DNA of 64,000 nucleotides from Mimachlamys varia (taxonomy: Eukaryota; Mollusca; Bivalvia; Pectinida; Pectinidae): positions 9,052,001-9,116,000 of the forward strand of contig OX392529.1 of the NCBI GenBank assembly GCA_947623455.1, written 5' to 3'. A program made the position numbers and the translations under genes. This document shows, piece after piece, positions 1-12,400 of the stretch. Every line of letters begins with the position of its first letter. Position 1 is the first letter of the stretch. The notes below the pieces were generated by a model. It had not been told where the DNA came from, did not search any database, and saw nothing but the letters and a program-made list of their open reading frames with translations.

Positions 1-380
1 TATTGGGTTTCCAGTTGGTTGCCAATTTATTTGCTGAGTTTGTTGAACTTTCTCGCAGACTATAATTTCATGGAAACAAAATGTCTGCACCCCTTTTCTG
101 GTGCAATTATCTGTTTTGAATATGCAAATGAGACTGAATTTTATCAGATATATATACAAGGACACACTTTAGACACTTTAACCAATTTCATTGATTTTTA
201 CTGAAACAATATGAAAAATAAAAGAATTCTAGCAGAAGCCATGATTAAACAGATATTATTCATCCTGAACATGCTAAAAGTGAAATATTACAGATTGTAT
301 CCAAATTTTGATTTGTCGTTTATTGATATTCACTTTATAATGTTCCAATATTGTTATTGTTCCTAATTGTCTTCGTACAG
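1..380. other. Intron upstream of the first visible PGLS exon
   Basis: AT-rich sequence with no supportable exon. It ends in a pyrimidine-containing tract and a CAG acceptor at 378-380, directly before the PGLS exon at 381. The roughly 55 N-terminal residues expected for PGLS are not encoded here, so they must lie before the window. Confidence 0.6.
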
Positions 381-3300
381 GTGGAAGTTTGGCCAAATTC
401 TTATGCAATGGTTTACCAAAACAAACGACAGATTGGTCCAAGTGGAGGATTTTCTTTTGTGATGAGAGACATGTGCCTTATGACAATCCAGAATGTACCT
501 ATCAAATCTACCTGTCAGGATTAGTCAGGGAAGTCAAAATGCCGGAAAGTAACATCTTCCCAATTAATCCAGATTTAACAGGTAAATATAAAAATTAGCT
601 TATCTTTTAGGTTTTAATATCACTGGAAACAAAATTGTTTAGGGCTAGGTATACAGTTAAAACATGTTTTACCACTGAAACATATTTGTGTGCAAATGAC
701 ACAGTTATGGATATTTTATTTCATATTTTATTCCATGCAATGGCCTCTTCTACCAATACATTTCTGTATGTATTAAATGTCTAAAAAAAGCTTTCATTAA
801 TATCTTACATGTGGCATGCAATAAAAAACTTCTGAAATACATAATAAGCAGCAAATATCCACAAGGTCAGGGCTAGAAATTTATAATAAATACCAGTAGT
901 CAGTTGGGATAGTAGTGTCCATTTTTACAGGTCCATGTATAAAAACCACAAAACCAATATTAATAAACACAGTAAGCAGTATTAAAGTTTTATTAGTCAA
1001 CGAGACATGTGGCTTATAGAATCATTTTAGTTGAGTTAGAGATTTCCCTGCAGGCTGTCATCAGTCTACGCTTTTTGTCTAGCTCCCTAGTACCAGTAGA
1101 GTAATGGAATACATAAAATGAATACATTGTATGTCCAGATAACTTTTGAAAAGTACAGCACTGTGGCCATGGGTATTTCATGGTTTGCAAGGCCTTTAGA
1201 TAGCTTCATGAAAGAGGTATGTGTACAATGATTACCTTTATATATATTTTAATTATAAAACTTTTCAGTTGAGGAGGCAGCCAAGGATTATTTAGAAAAG
1301 ATACGGACTGTGTTCCCAGGGGAAGGTATTCCAAGGTTTGACATGCTTTTACTTGGAATGGGTCCTGATGGTCACACATGTTCCTTATTTCCTGACCACC
1401 CCCTGTTACAGGTAAGTTGTAGTGGTCAAATATTCCCTGGACATCCTCTGATACAGGTGTGTTGTAGTCAGTCAAATGTTCTACGGACATATCCTCTGAA
1501 TTTTAGTTGGTAAACTCTCTCTTGACGTGGTACATTTGTACCATTTACTTGTACAGTTTATTATAATGTCTGAAGTTTTTAGCTTACTAAAATGCAGGCC
1601 TGTTGCCCACCATCTGTCCATGTTGCATCAACAATATTTGCAAACAACTTTTCAACAAATAGGCCTTGGTGATGATATTTGGGCAATTGTTTACTTGGAC
1701 GACGGGTTACCAAGTTTGATTCACCATCAATGTCCAGAAATTGATTTGCACACTTTATTAACTCACCTAGTCCAAAGGACCAAGGTGAGGTTATGCCATA
1801 GCGTGGCGTCAATCAATCAACAATTGACCTCTTCTTCATATCCACTGATAGGAATTTAATCAAATTTGATAGGAAGCATCCCTATGTGGCAGGAATTGAG
1901 CGGGCCCAAAAGTTGTTCATTTGGCAATATTCATATTAACAACTTCTCTTAAACTAAGAAATATAGGACATTTATATTTCAGTGGTAGCATTCCTAGGTG
2001 GCTGGGATTCAAATTTATACAAATGATGGTGCTGAACCCACAGGGGCCTGAGAGGCAGGGCCAAAAGTGGTACAAATCTTTGCAATATTCATATTTACAA
2101 CTTCTTCTTTGAGCCAAAGCAATGTATGATATTTATATTTCAGTGGTAGGATCCCAAGGTGGCTTGGATTCAAATTTAAACAAATGATGGAACTGACCTC
2201 CAGGGGCCTGAGGGATGGGTTCAAAGGAGTCCATTTGGCAATATTGATATAACTTTTAAACGATTGAGATCCCCATCCCAACCTATATATTATATAATTG
2301 CTGAGCATAAAAAGACGATCACAAAAATTTTAGAATTGACCCTAGGGTCTGCCACGCCCTTGCAGACTTGACTCTTGAGTCATAACTTTTGAACGGTTGA
2401 GACCCCCACCCCTAAAGTATATATATAATTGCTTGGCATTAAACGATGATCACAATTATGATTTTAGATTTAAGCCCAGGGTCTGCCATGCCTTTGCAGA
2501 CTTAGCTTCTGAGTCATAACTCAAACGGTTGAGATCCCCTTCCCAAAGCTATATATACAATTGCTGGGTTTAAAGAGACGATCAAACATGACTTTAACAT
2601 TGATGTAAGGGTCTAGCCACAGCCCAAGGGACCTTGGTTCTCATTTCTTTTCTAATTGTCCTTAATTTTCTCGCCATAGAATGTGCCCACTTAACTCTAG
2701 GATGGCTCATAATGTTAGAGGTACAATATCATATATTATGAATAAATGTTTTTTAGTTCTTTGTGCACCAACTAAAATTCTCTGAATATTACATTCATAC
2801 TACTGTAAATGATAAGAAGACACTACAGGGGGTAAGTAATGGAATTTTGTTGATTTTACTGTTTCAGGAATCAACAAATATTATTGTTCCAATAAGTGAC
2901 TCGCCTAAACCGCCCCCGTGTCGTGTCACCATGACATACCCTGTCATCAACAACTGTGCCTGTGCAGTCTTCGCATCCTGTGGAGCCAGCAAGGCTGAAA
3001 TGGTCCAGGTTTGTCTCTAAGCATAATCAGTTATGGAGTTATAGATATTAGTACTGCATTATTATAGATATTAGTACTGCATTATTATAGATATTAGTAC
3101 TGCATTATTATAGATATTAGTACTGTATTATTATAGATATTAGTACTGCATTATTATAGGTATTAGTACTGCATTATTATAGATATTAGTACTGCATTAT
3201 TATAGATATTAGTACTGCATTATTATAGATATTAGTACTGCATTATTATAGATATTAGTACTGCATTATTATAGATATTAGTACTGTATAGGATTGATAT

Positions 3301-5262
3301 TGAGTTTATATTGTACTAACTTGTACAGTGATGTTTATATGAATCCATGTCTTTCTGACAGGATCATCCCTGAACATTCTGATAAACTTGGATTGTAACA
3401 TTGATACCAATCAAAAATGCTTTGATGTTCACATTTTTTCAGTCTTCTCAGAGTTTCTTTAAAAGATCTCGATATTTCTAACTGTATGCTATGAAACATG
3501 CATATCAAAGAGGCAAATTAGTGAACCCTCCTTTTTTAAAATCAACTAGAATGAAAACTACCTATATTCAGACAAGGTAATCCATGCCTAGTAATTAGAT
3601 ACAGTGAAGCCGATGTCCAATGTGGTCAGTTTAATTATTGGGAAAGCCAGAGCCAAATATAGTGACATCAACATATGCAATAGCACGAAAAACTGTGTCC
3701 CCTGGCGCAACCACATGTATGTGTAATGTAAACAATGAAAATGGACCTGAGCAAAAGGACAAAAGGAGTTTAATTTCATACGTACTTCTTTCAAGGTATG
3801 TTAGACTCACGAAATGCGTTGCCAACAGTTATGATATATGGTATATGATTATTATTAGATCCCACAAAAAATTGTGTTGGTATACTTCAAACTAACTAAA
3901 AGCTGATATTATTGAAAGCTCGCACACACAGGACCCTCTGAAGGGAGATTTGTTAACCTAAACATGTGTTCGCTCTTTACCATGCATGCTCCGTGAATAA
4001 AAATTGTCATAACAGGTGTGTCTGGATCAAACAATCTCCTAGTTACTGCAGGGTGTGTGTAATGACCATAACAGGTGTGTCTAGATCAAATGATCTCCTA
4101 TTTACTGCAGGGTGTGTGAAATGACCATAACAGGTGTATCTGGATCAAATGATCTAGTTACTGCAGGGTGTGTGTAATGACTATAACAGGTGTATCTAGA
4201 TCAAATGATCTAGTTACTGCAGGGTGTGTGTAATGGCCATAACAGGTGTGTCTGGATCAAATGATCTCCTAGTAATGAGGGTGACGTAATGACCATGACA
4301 GGTGTGTCTGGATCAAATGATATCCTAGTTACTGCAGGGTGTGTGTAATAACCATAACAGGTGTGTCTGGATCAAAGCATCTCCTAGTTACTGCAGGGTG
4401 TGTGTAATGACCATAACAGGTGTGTCTGGATCAAATGATATCCTAGTTACTGCAGGGTGTGTGTAATTACCATAACAGGTGTATCTAGATCAAATGATCT
4501 AGTTACTGCAGGGTGTGTGTAAGGACCATAACAGGTGTATCTAGATCAAATGATCTCCTAGTTACTGCAGGGAGTGTGTAATGACCATAACAGGTGTGTC
4601 TAGATCAAACGATCTCCTAGTTACTGCAGGGTATGTGTAATGACGATAGCAGGTGTGTCTGGATCAAATAATATCCTAGTTACTGCAGGGTGTGTGTAAT
4701 GACCATAACAGGTGTGTCTAGATCAAATGATATCCTAGTTACTGCAGGGTGTGTGTAATGACCATAACAGGTGTGTCTGGATCAAAGGATCTCCTAGTTA
4801 CTGCAGGGTGTGTGTAATGACCCATAAGTTATTTTGATACATAAAATGGGAAAGACAAATTGAGCAATGCTGTTTCAGTCGCATTTCACTCACTTTCTCC
4901 CTCATTGGATATGTGGAATGAATTCATAGGAGATCTCGAAGGAGGTCTCCCTCATTGGAGGTTTCAGAGGTTAACACCTATGGTGTTAGAAATATCTGAA
5001 AATTAAATTAAAAAACAAAAACAAGTGATGATAGTTTAGAACCAGACTTCATTTCAACAGATTAAAAAAAGAGCAGAAATTAAGAATGCTTAACCAGTTC
5101 AATATTGATTCTTGTTTACTTAACAATGCATTATTCTGTTGACAGAGGGTATTGGAAGGTAATGAGAAGACCCCTCTTCCTGCTGCACGTGTGCAGCCAA
5201 CCAATGGAGAGCTTGTCTGGTTTCTGGATAAGGCAGCAGCTGCCAATCTCAAGGCACAATGA
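381..5262 (+). CDS. PGLS: 6-phosphogluconolactonase, 3' four exons (5' end outside window)
   Basis: Coding exons 381-581, 1269-1411, 2868-3008 and 5146-5262 (stop TGA 5260-5262) join in frame with GT-AG introns and give about 199 residues. The human enzyme has about 258, so one or more N-terminal exons are missing off the left edge. Family knowledge: cytosolic enzyme of the oxidative pentose phosphate pathway that hydrolyses 6-phosphogluconolactone to 6-phosphogluconate, in the glucosamine-6-phosphate isomerase/6PGL fold. Seen: FFCDERHVP in the first exon; [19 protein letters not shown] (family signature with the catalytic His) in the second; [10 protein letters not shown] in the third; [13 protein letters not shown] near the C-terminus. 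No frameshift or stop interrupts it. Oddities: the donor at 1411 is followed by two decayed copies of itself, and a 4-copy minisatellite begins on the stop codon. A possible ATTAAA poly(A) signal lies at 6114-6119. Identification is secure; splice sites are read by eye. Confidence 0.95.
1380..1506 (+). repeat. Decayed 3-copy repeat of the PGLS exon-intron junction
   Basis: The end of the exon at 1411 (TTCC…CCTGTTACAG followed by gtaagttgtag) is repeated about 45 bp later as TTCCCTGGACATCCTCTGATACAG followed by gtgtgttgtag in broken form, and again more degenerately up to about 1506 (a tttag in place of the cag). The second copy keeps a usable-looking CAG|GTGTGT donor at 1456/1457. Splicing from it would add exactly 45 nt, in frame, with no stop. 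Confidence 0.7.
1765..2645. repeat. Dispersed mollusc-type repeat inside PGLS intron
   Basis: Begins with a hairpin of the type ctcacctagtcc…ggaccaaggtgag (1764-1791) and ends near 2635 with a matching aagggaccttggttctcat. Between them, diverged internal units repeat: 'ccactgatagga…ggaagcatccct', 'tcaaatgatgg…caggggcctgaggg' and 'aacggttgagatccc'. Related wording occurs at 8691-9445. I recognise the wording from bivalve genomes but cannot name the family. No intact ORF. Confidence 0.6.
3038..3290 (+). repeat. 23-bp minisatellite, about 11 copies
   Basis: Near-perfect head-to-tail copies of attatagatattagtactgc plus att, beginning about 30 bp after the PGLS donor at 3008 and not including exon sequence. 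Very low divergence suggests recent expansion. Confidence 0.95.
4006..4829 (+). repeat. 59-bp minisatellite, about 14 copies, last PGLS intron
   Basis: Unit reads approximately aacaggtgtgtctggatcaa, atgatctcctagttactgca, gggtgtgtgtaatgaccat. Some copies lack the 'ctcct' block. Each unit contains a gatcaaatgatc inverted repeat and a ctgcag site. Intronic, not touching an exon. Confidence 0.95.
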
Positions 5263-5475
5263 CTAGTGAACCAGCAACGTAGGTCCAAAACTACCCCACA
5301 CAAGCTCTGATAGAATGACCAGTGAACCAGCAACGTAGATCCGAAACTACCCCATACAGACTCTGGATAGAATGACCAGTGAACCAGCAACGAAGGTCCG
5401 CAACTATGTACTCCACAGACTCTGATAGTATGACAAGTGAAAAACAACAAATTCTCATTACACCACACGCTCTGG
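5258..5475 (+). repeat. 56-58-bp minisatellite starting on the PGLS stop codon
   Basis: The sequence around the stop (AATGACTAGTGAACCAGCAA) recurs at 5314, 5371 and, more diverged, at about 5428, giving four copies that run into the presumed 3' UTR. The first copy includes the last coding base(s) and the TGA. Confidence 0.85.
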
Positions 5476-6594
5476 CAATACAAAAGGGTTGAGCTTTATT
5501 TTGACAGAATATATATGCAGTAGTATAAACGGACAAACATATTCTATAGTATGTATTAGCCTTTCCCCTGTTTGTTGTAAAGTTCATGTGCATACCACCT
5601 TAAACAGCATCAAAATGAAGTTCAATCTTTAATCCTAAGAGTCGTTAAAACAATGTGGACTGCTACTAAAGTAATTATGATAGCTGTCGTTGCTAGGATA
5701 ATATTAATCCAGTGAATCTGCATTGACATATGAAGAATTCATATTAATTTACATGGATTTTCCAACACATACCGGTATACTGTTATTGTGTTGATTTTGA
5801 GAATTCCAGTACTGTAATATGTATGACTGACACTGTTTTTTTATATCATGATAGTGTGATGACTTTTTATGTGTAAATCCGATTTATTCTAATGGAGGAA
5901 TTCCCATGTACCTTCCAATTTATAAATACTGCTACTGTAAATTATTTTATATACCGGGTACTTCAATTATTGGGTAAATGACATTGTCTTTGAATACATG
6001 TTATATGATATGACTATGAAAACGATTTTTGTGTCATGTTGATTTATTGTAATTTCTTAAAATATTATAAGTGGATAGCCATGTTGATGTCAATGATGTT
6101 TACACACAGTTGTATTAAATCTTCCAATAGTTACTGACATCTGTTACTAATTGATTGAATATCTAAATGTACTGTGGGCTGGAGGCCTTTACTGAATATA
6201 AATGTAAAGATAAACACTGTATATATAAGAAGTTTTGAAAACTCGCTGTCACTGTGAATCATCAACATTACTTTTGTACCTATCATAACTTTTTAGATTT
6301 TGAATTATTCATTGTGAGAAGCCTCTCAATTTATTTATACGAGTCATCATGCCTGCAAATTGCCACTCTGCACATAGAGTGATGCATCATGCAGTCCGAT
6401 GTCTGCAATGTCATTGTAGTGTTTTCTTGTTGGAAGTACGAGAGGTGAAATATCAATCTGCCAAAACTCATTTCAATGCATTACAGCTAATGTATTAATG
6501 TATACACAATCCTTGTTTACTAATTAAACTGTAGATAAACGAGATGTAAATTGTAATGCCTGTGAACAAACAAAACCTTTCACATTATCATGTA
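5476..6594. other. PGLS 3' UTR / intergenic
   Basis: AT-rich, no gene recognised. ATTAAA at 6114-6119 is the best candidate poly(A) signal for PGLS, but no clear downstream GU-rich element was identified. Confidence 0.4.
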
Positions 6595-7535
6595 CAGTTG
6601 TGGTATCGCACAACGCACCAAAAACTGCGTGCGTGCATCGTGCATACATCGTGCACACATCGTTCGCCCATGGTGCGCCCAACCGGGCGATCTAAAGATC
6701 GTGCGTTTATGTGTGCGATTAAATCGCACACACGCACGATTTGGTACAATTGGTCGATACATATTACGGAATGAAAAACATATGGAACCCTCTTGTCCAA
6801 AAACTATTTAAATTCGCATTATATTTATTGGGATTATGTCAATTTAACAATATACAGTAAACAGTATTACAGTGATCATAAGACAGCCAAGTGCGGGTTA
6901 AGCTACCAGGTATCAGAATATGTAAATAACATGCCGGAGTTTTACCTGTCCCGTGTGCGGCGATACGCTACGACAGCCATTACCGAGCGACCGTTATGAA
7001 AACAAACTAGACTCTAATAATCAGTTATTTGAAAAACTCTCCCCTCCCCAACGCTTTACCTGTGTTTTCACACCTAGGCGAGTGTTGTAAGTGCCCCGGG
7101 CCAGAGATATCTACATATATTGGCCATGTACAGGTACAGTTTATAACTTGGTAAAACTGGCAATATTTACTTGAAAGAGAACTTGTCAATATGAGTTGAA
7201 AGTTTACATACATGTGTCTATTTGGTTTGTTTCTAAAACTACAGAAAGACTATTATTAATTTTTAGAAATATATAGATAGAACTATCAGCTAATGTAAAT
7301 AGTTAAAATATAGAAATATGTTTAAAACAACTAGCGCGAAACCGTATATATTGTTAAACCATTTCTAAATTTACATCAACCACGATTGTCATCGCACAAT
7401 GTTAGCGTCTATCGTGCGCCCACATGTGCGTTAGAAATAATCGTCCAGGATCGCATCGTTCGCACATCGTGCATACACCGTTCGCCCATCGTGCGCCCAC
7501 CGCACATCGTGTAACGTTGTGCGATCCCACAACTG
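6595..7535. mobile_element. TA-flanked inverted-repeat element (Tc1/mariner-type MITE candidate)
   Basis: Left end CAGTTGTGGTATCGCACAAC (6595 on) and right end …GTTGTGCGATCCCACAACTG (to 7535) are inverted repeats with one mismatch over the first 20 or so bases. Each is flanked by TA (6593-6594 and 7536-7537). The subterminal ~150 bp on both sides are GC- and CpG-rich strings of 'atcgtgcgcccatcgtgcg' type, while the interior (about 6790-7380) is AT-rich and encodes no recognisable transposase. TA target duplication and a CAGT start fit Tc1/mariner-derived non-autonomous elements; that assignment is inference. Confidence 0.8.
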
Positions 7536-7537
7536 TA

Positions 7538-8690
7538 TAATCCTTTTGCCAAAATTACATATTGATCCTATAAATAACATCATTTTTAAGGATATAAGTT
7601 TTTGTCCCTAGTTCAGCATCAAATTTTAGGACTGATAATGAAACCAAGATGTCAGATTGGCAGGTTTTTTTAACTTCAGTGTGAATGTTTGTTAGCGCGA
7701 TTTCCCCAAACTACTGGAGGACATTTTCTGCAATTGTGTTTTAAGGTTCTCTATGGTGACTAATTATGCATATCAAATGGTCCTGTTTTACATAACCAAG
7801 ATGGACTACAGGTGGCCATATTGAATCCTTAATTGTTAAAGGTTGTTGGTGCTGGAGGGATGTTTCTCAGAATTAATGTATGCTCCCTTTGGTCTTGAAT
7901 TGTATGTGTTTACTTTTGAGACTGGATCAACCAAATGCCAAACTGTTGGTCGATCATTTAAAGATTTTGACAATAAATGTTTCAACTTTGTTTTTCATAA
8001 AGTCCCTAGTTGTCAGTACAGATCTTTCTTTGAAAATTCCTTTTGTCCGAATCTGGGCATATTATTTTATTTTGAAGACTAGATGGCTAGTCATCTTAGA
8101 TTTCGGCATTTAAAGAGTACATGTATTATCATTAGTTTCCTGGACAGCCTTAACACATATGTATCCTATTGCAATGATGGTTCTATTATTGCTTCCCCGT
8201 TATGTTCTGTACTAGCAATATTATGTCACACAACAAACTCACCTTCAAGGTTGCTTTTAAACACAGCAATTGAAAATTTAGATAAGACATTACCTTAATA
8301 TGTATGTATTTAAATACCATTTACACGGCTCAATACCATGTACAGATAAAAGACTCAAGCCTACATAGTACAAACGAAGATTGAGTCATGCATAGTGGGT
8401 ACCTTTAGGATCTTTATGAATGGTGAAGAGGATGAGAATTTTGCTCATTAATATTCCATTTAACATTGTAGAATATATTTAAAATATATTTTAACCGGAA
8501 CATGTTTGAATTTTACATGAAATGAATTAAATAATGTTTAGCTATACAATATACAGTTTTTATCTATTAATCAGATACATGTATAAAAATTAAAATTCAA
8601 TAAATGTGTAAAACATATAAACTTGTTCTGACATTGTCTTTAACACACTGTATGTAATTAAGGATATAAATAGGAGGCAACCAACATTTT
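7538..8690. other. Intergenic, nothing recognised
   Basis: No exon, RNA gene or clear repeat identified. Overlapping short ORFs around 7843-8298 have no recognisable domain and no codon-level support. Confidence 0.5.
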
Positions 8691-9445
8691 TTATGCCCCC
8701 GCCATATTTTTTTTATGGTCCCGTCATGTTGCGTCCCGCGGCGTCCGTCCTTCAACAATTTTTTAAACGACTTCACCATAACCACTGATAGGAAATTAAC
8801 CTAATTTGGCAGGAAGCATCTTTAGGTGCCCAGGATTCAAAAGTGTACTAATGGTGGGACTGAACCCCTAGGGGGCTGAGGGGCCGGGCCAAAAAGGATC
8901 ATTTAGCTATATTGGTTTAAGCGACTTCTTCTCCATAACCACTGACTGGAAATCAGCCTTATTTGGCAGAAAGTATCCCTAGGTGCTCATGATTCAAAAT
9001 TGTACTCATGGTGGGACTGACCCCCCGGTGGGCTGAGGGGCCCATAGTGATGCTACCAGGCAAATATGAACGATATACATTGCTAGGTTTCAGTGGAGAA
9101 GTCGTTTATATCAATAAAGCCAAACTGACCCCTTTTGGCCCCGCCCCCTGTAGGTTCAGCCCCATGAATTGTACAATTTTGAATCCCCGCCCTATAGTGA
9201 TGCTATCAGGAAAATATGAGTGATACACATTGCTTGGTTTCAGAGAAGTCATTTATATCAATGTAGCCAAATTGACAAGGCCCCCGGAGGGTTCAGCCCA
9301 ACAATTTTGATTCCCCACCCCATAGGGATACTTCAAACGAAATTTGGTCCAATTCCTTTGAGCGGTTATGAAGAAGTTGATTGTTGACGGACACAAGCTA
9401 TGTTATAAGCTCACCTTGGTCCTTCAAAAATTGAAGGTTCCATGG
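8691..9445. repeat. Dispersed repeat copy related to 1765-2645
   Basis: Starts near 'tttatgcccccgccata' with a 'gcgtccgtccttc' string. It then has repeated blocks 'ccactgataggaaatta', 'ggcaggaagcatcttta' and 'gactgaacccctagggggct', later blocks in the opposite orientation ('aggttcagcccc', 'gctatcaggaaaatatgagt'), and ends with 'agctcaccttggtccttc'. The opposed blocks suggest two copies joined tail to tail. No intact ORF. Confidence 0.6.
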
Positions 9446-10915
9446 TCAAACTCTCCAAATAATTAAGAATTATGGATTTATTCTCACAAGGGTCCCATCA
9501 TAAGAAGCAGGTCAAATTGTCTATCAAAGTTCTTCCGACACTGATATGCTATATAGGATCAGGTACTCTTCGTAGATCATGGAGAGCTCCTGAAGTGCAA
9601 CATCAAATTGATGGAAATGATACCATACCAGTCCTATATATTGCCCATTCTTCCTTGAAAAGATCGTTAGTGTTCGGCCAAAATAAACATTGTGTTGTTC
9701 AATGTGGATATTATCACAGCAATCATACATTATTCAAACATCACCAATATTATATGTAAAGTTGTAAAAGTGGGCCTTTTTTCTGTCCAAATAGTTTTTT
9801 CCAAATTTTCACTAGTCAAGTTAGTTTGAGGCTTTTAGTTTCAAGTATTCTAACAGATCTGAGTAACATCACAGTATGCAGGTACAATGTGTTTATGTAC
9901 TTAATTGTAAATATAAGGTTAACACAGACATAGTCAAGCATTTTTATTGATATCTTTAACACCTTAGTTAATTCAAAATCTATCAATTATTGATCATATT
10001 CATGCATCAAACTTTAACATTAATAATCACGGAAAATAAATATATTTTGAACTTTATTCTTTCTACATACATATAACATGTCCATGTAAATTAACATATA
10101 TCATAACCAACTGGTTATTATATTGCTTTAATATTTAGAAAACTAACACAGGGTGGGCCACTTTTGTGAATATTTAAAATTGCTTTTAAACTTGGTCGAA
10201 GTTATTATAAAAAGAATGACACAAGTGAGAGGAACACTATAACCTTAGTCATCAGTTGTAGTCAAATATTTAATAATGGCTAAAACTAGTCAAAACGAAA
10301 AGAGCCCAGATATTGTCAATATTGAAAACAAATTAAAAATGAAATGGTGCTAAGCTCTATATATAGAAATACAAGCACTTCTTACCGAGGTTACTCAAAA
10401 TTTGGTCACATATGATAAATTAATTCTAAATTAATTCTATATATTAACCTTTTATTAAGGACAAAAATAAATGAAAAAAGAACCTTTGCAACAAAAACAA
10501 TCTGGTCATTGTAAAATGATTAGCTGCTATACTTATATTATACATAAATTAAAAAGTCTGACTAATCAATACCATTCTGTATATTTACATAAAGTCGATT
10601 TAATTTTAATTCATTATAACCATTCTTAATGAAGTAAAATATCAATATTCAAATGAAAATATAATCAAATCTTTAAATATAACAGATAAACTTCATATTA
10701 ACAAATGAACAGCTCATTACGTGGGTTATGTTTCCCCAGCTCACTCTCTATACAATTCATCCCAGTATGGCCATTATTTGTTTCCTACACAACAGAGCAC
10801 AGTGCCACACTGCATACATATACTCTAGATCTCATTCTACCATCAACATCACCCTACCACACACACCAAACCACATATTTACAGGTCATCACCACATCCA
10901 GAAAACAATTCTCTA
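9446..10915. other. Intergenic, AT-rich
   Basis: No supportable feature. A 95-codon ORF at 9472-9759 resembles nothing I know and has an antisense ORF through it. Confidence 0.5.
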
Positions 10916-10916
10916 G

Positions 10917-11392
10917 AGCATGAAACCACTAGAGGTACATGAAGCCACTAGAGGTACATAAAGCCACTATAGGTACATGAAGGCCATTATAGGTACATGG
11001 AGCCACTATAGGTACATCATGAAGCCACTATAGGTACATCATGAAGCCACTATAGGTACATCATGGAGCCACTATAGGTACATAAAGCCAATATAGGTAC
11101 ATCATGAAGCCACTATAGGTACATCATGAAGCCACTATACATCATGAAGCCACTATAGGTACATCATGAAGCCACTATACATCATGAAGCCACTATAGGT
11201 ACATCATGAAGCCACTATACATCATGAAGCCACTATAGGTACATCATGAAGCCACTATACATCATGGAGCCACTATAGGTACATAAAGCCACTATAGGTA
11301 CATCATGAAGCCACTATAGGTACATCATGAAGCCACTATACATGTAGGTACATCATGAAGCCACTATAGGTACATAAAGGTACCAGTGAGGG
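10917..11392 (+). repeat. ~22-bp minisatellite, about 20 copies
   Basis: Units of acatcatgaagccactataggt, with early copies reading 'acatgaagccactagaggt' and a higher-order alternation in which every second unit lacks the 'ggt' step (about 11100-11265). Contracted and expanded units are mixed. Confidence 0.95.
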
Positions 11393-12131
11393 ATGAAAAT
11401 GACTGAGTGGTAAACTTATAAATATACTACTACTTCATACAACATACACAACAATAACCACATCAACAATGACATCCATCCCCAGGTTTGTAAAGACATA
11501 ATGTACGGTACAAGTTATTAAGGGAGTACCGTAACACTACGTAAAACTATCAAACAAGTAGACAAAAGGGGTGGTGGAGCTAATGTCATCTTTGTAATTT
11601 TACAGGTGTGTTTTTATTACGATCTTATATTAAAGGAGAGATGATACCCCTAAACAGCAAATTGGTATCAAATAACAAATCCATAACGGCACTCAGCACA
11701 CATTCTAATCAGAGAATTAACACATCCACGACAGTTCACTTACTAATCAAATATACACTCCCATAACACTAGCTCATTTACTAACAAGATAATTCAACGA
11801 ATTACAGTCCCCCACCGGGTTGTTATCTCGAGATCCAATAGCAATGAGTGTGAATCTCGAGATGCAATAAGGTAATGTATTTTCTTCAATGTATTGAAAG
11901 GTGAAGATGTAGTTTACAGAGACCCGCTTCTATACAGGAACCATCCCATTCTCACTAAATACATGTACACTGTAGGTATACTCTATAAATGATCTCTATA
12001 TAAAGGACACAAGTCTATGAAGGACACCTTTAGTTTTTCTATTGGGTATCCTTTATAGACAGGTTTTACTGCAATAGACATGAAATTGTAATAATAATAA
12101 CAAGATGTTGTTTGTTATGCTTACATTGAAT

Positions 12132-12400
12132 TCAACAGTACTGTATATTGATTAAATGGTGATCTGAGAAGAACACAGGTTTGTTTGTCACTGGGAATAA
12201 TTTGGATGAGAAGACCAAGTCAAGAATTCCTCCAAGGCAATGGGTAGGCGTGGTCAGTTGTTGGTGAAGTTTACAAGATTTATGAAGGCTGTCCATCTTT
12301 GCGAAGTCCATGTTGAAATCTCCAACAACAAGAATGTTTGTACACTTATGTAACTTTGCTTGTGTTGTGCATAGCTTGAATAACTGTCGAAATAAATGTC
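12132..12400 (-). pseudogene. Endonuclease-domain fragment of a retroelement or Helentron-like element
   Basis: Read on the minus strand from about 12395 to a TGA at 12132-12134, one open frame of about 85 codons carries ILVVGDFNMDF, then TPTHCLGGILDLVF, then FFSDHHLI. The order GDFN, (P)TH…LDLVF, SDH is that of the C-terminal half of exonuclease-endonuclease-phosphatase (APE-type) endonucleases found in non-LTR retrotransposons and in some Helentrons. No start codon, N-terminal half or downstream reverse transcriptase is present. The upstream end runs directly into the 147-bp satellite. It is clearly a fragment; the parent family is uncertain. Confidence 0.65.

Noticed and set aside
5049..5593. 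Minus-strand ORFs of 144 and 100 codons
   Set aside because: Antisense to the last PGLS exon and its stop-codon minisatellite; repetitive composition explains the open frame.
9472..9759. 95-codon plus-strand ORF
   Set aside because: No recognisable motif, AT-rich context, and an antisense ORF overlaps it.
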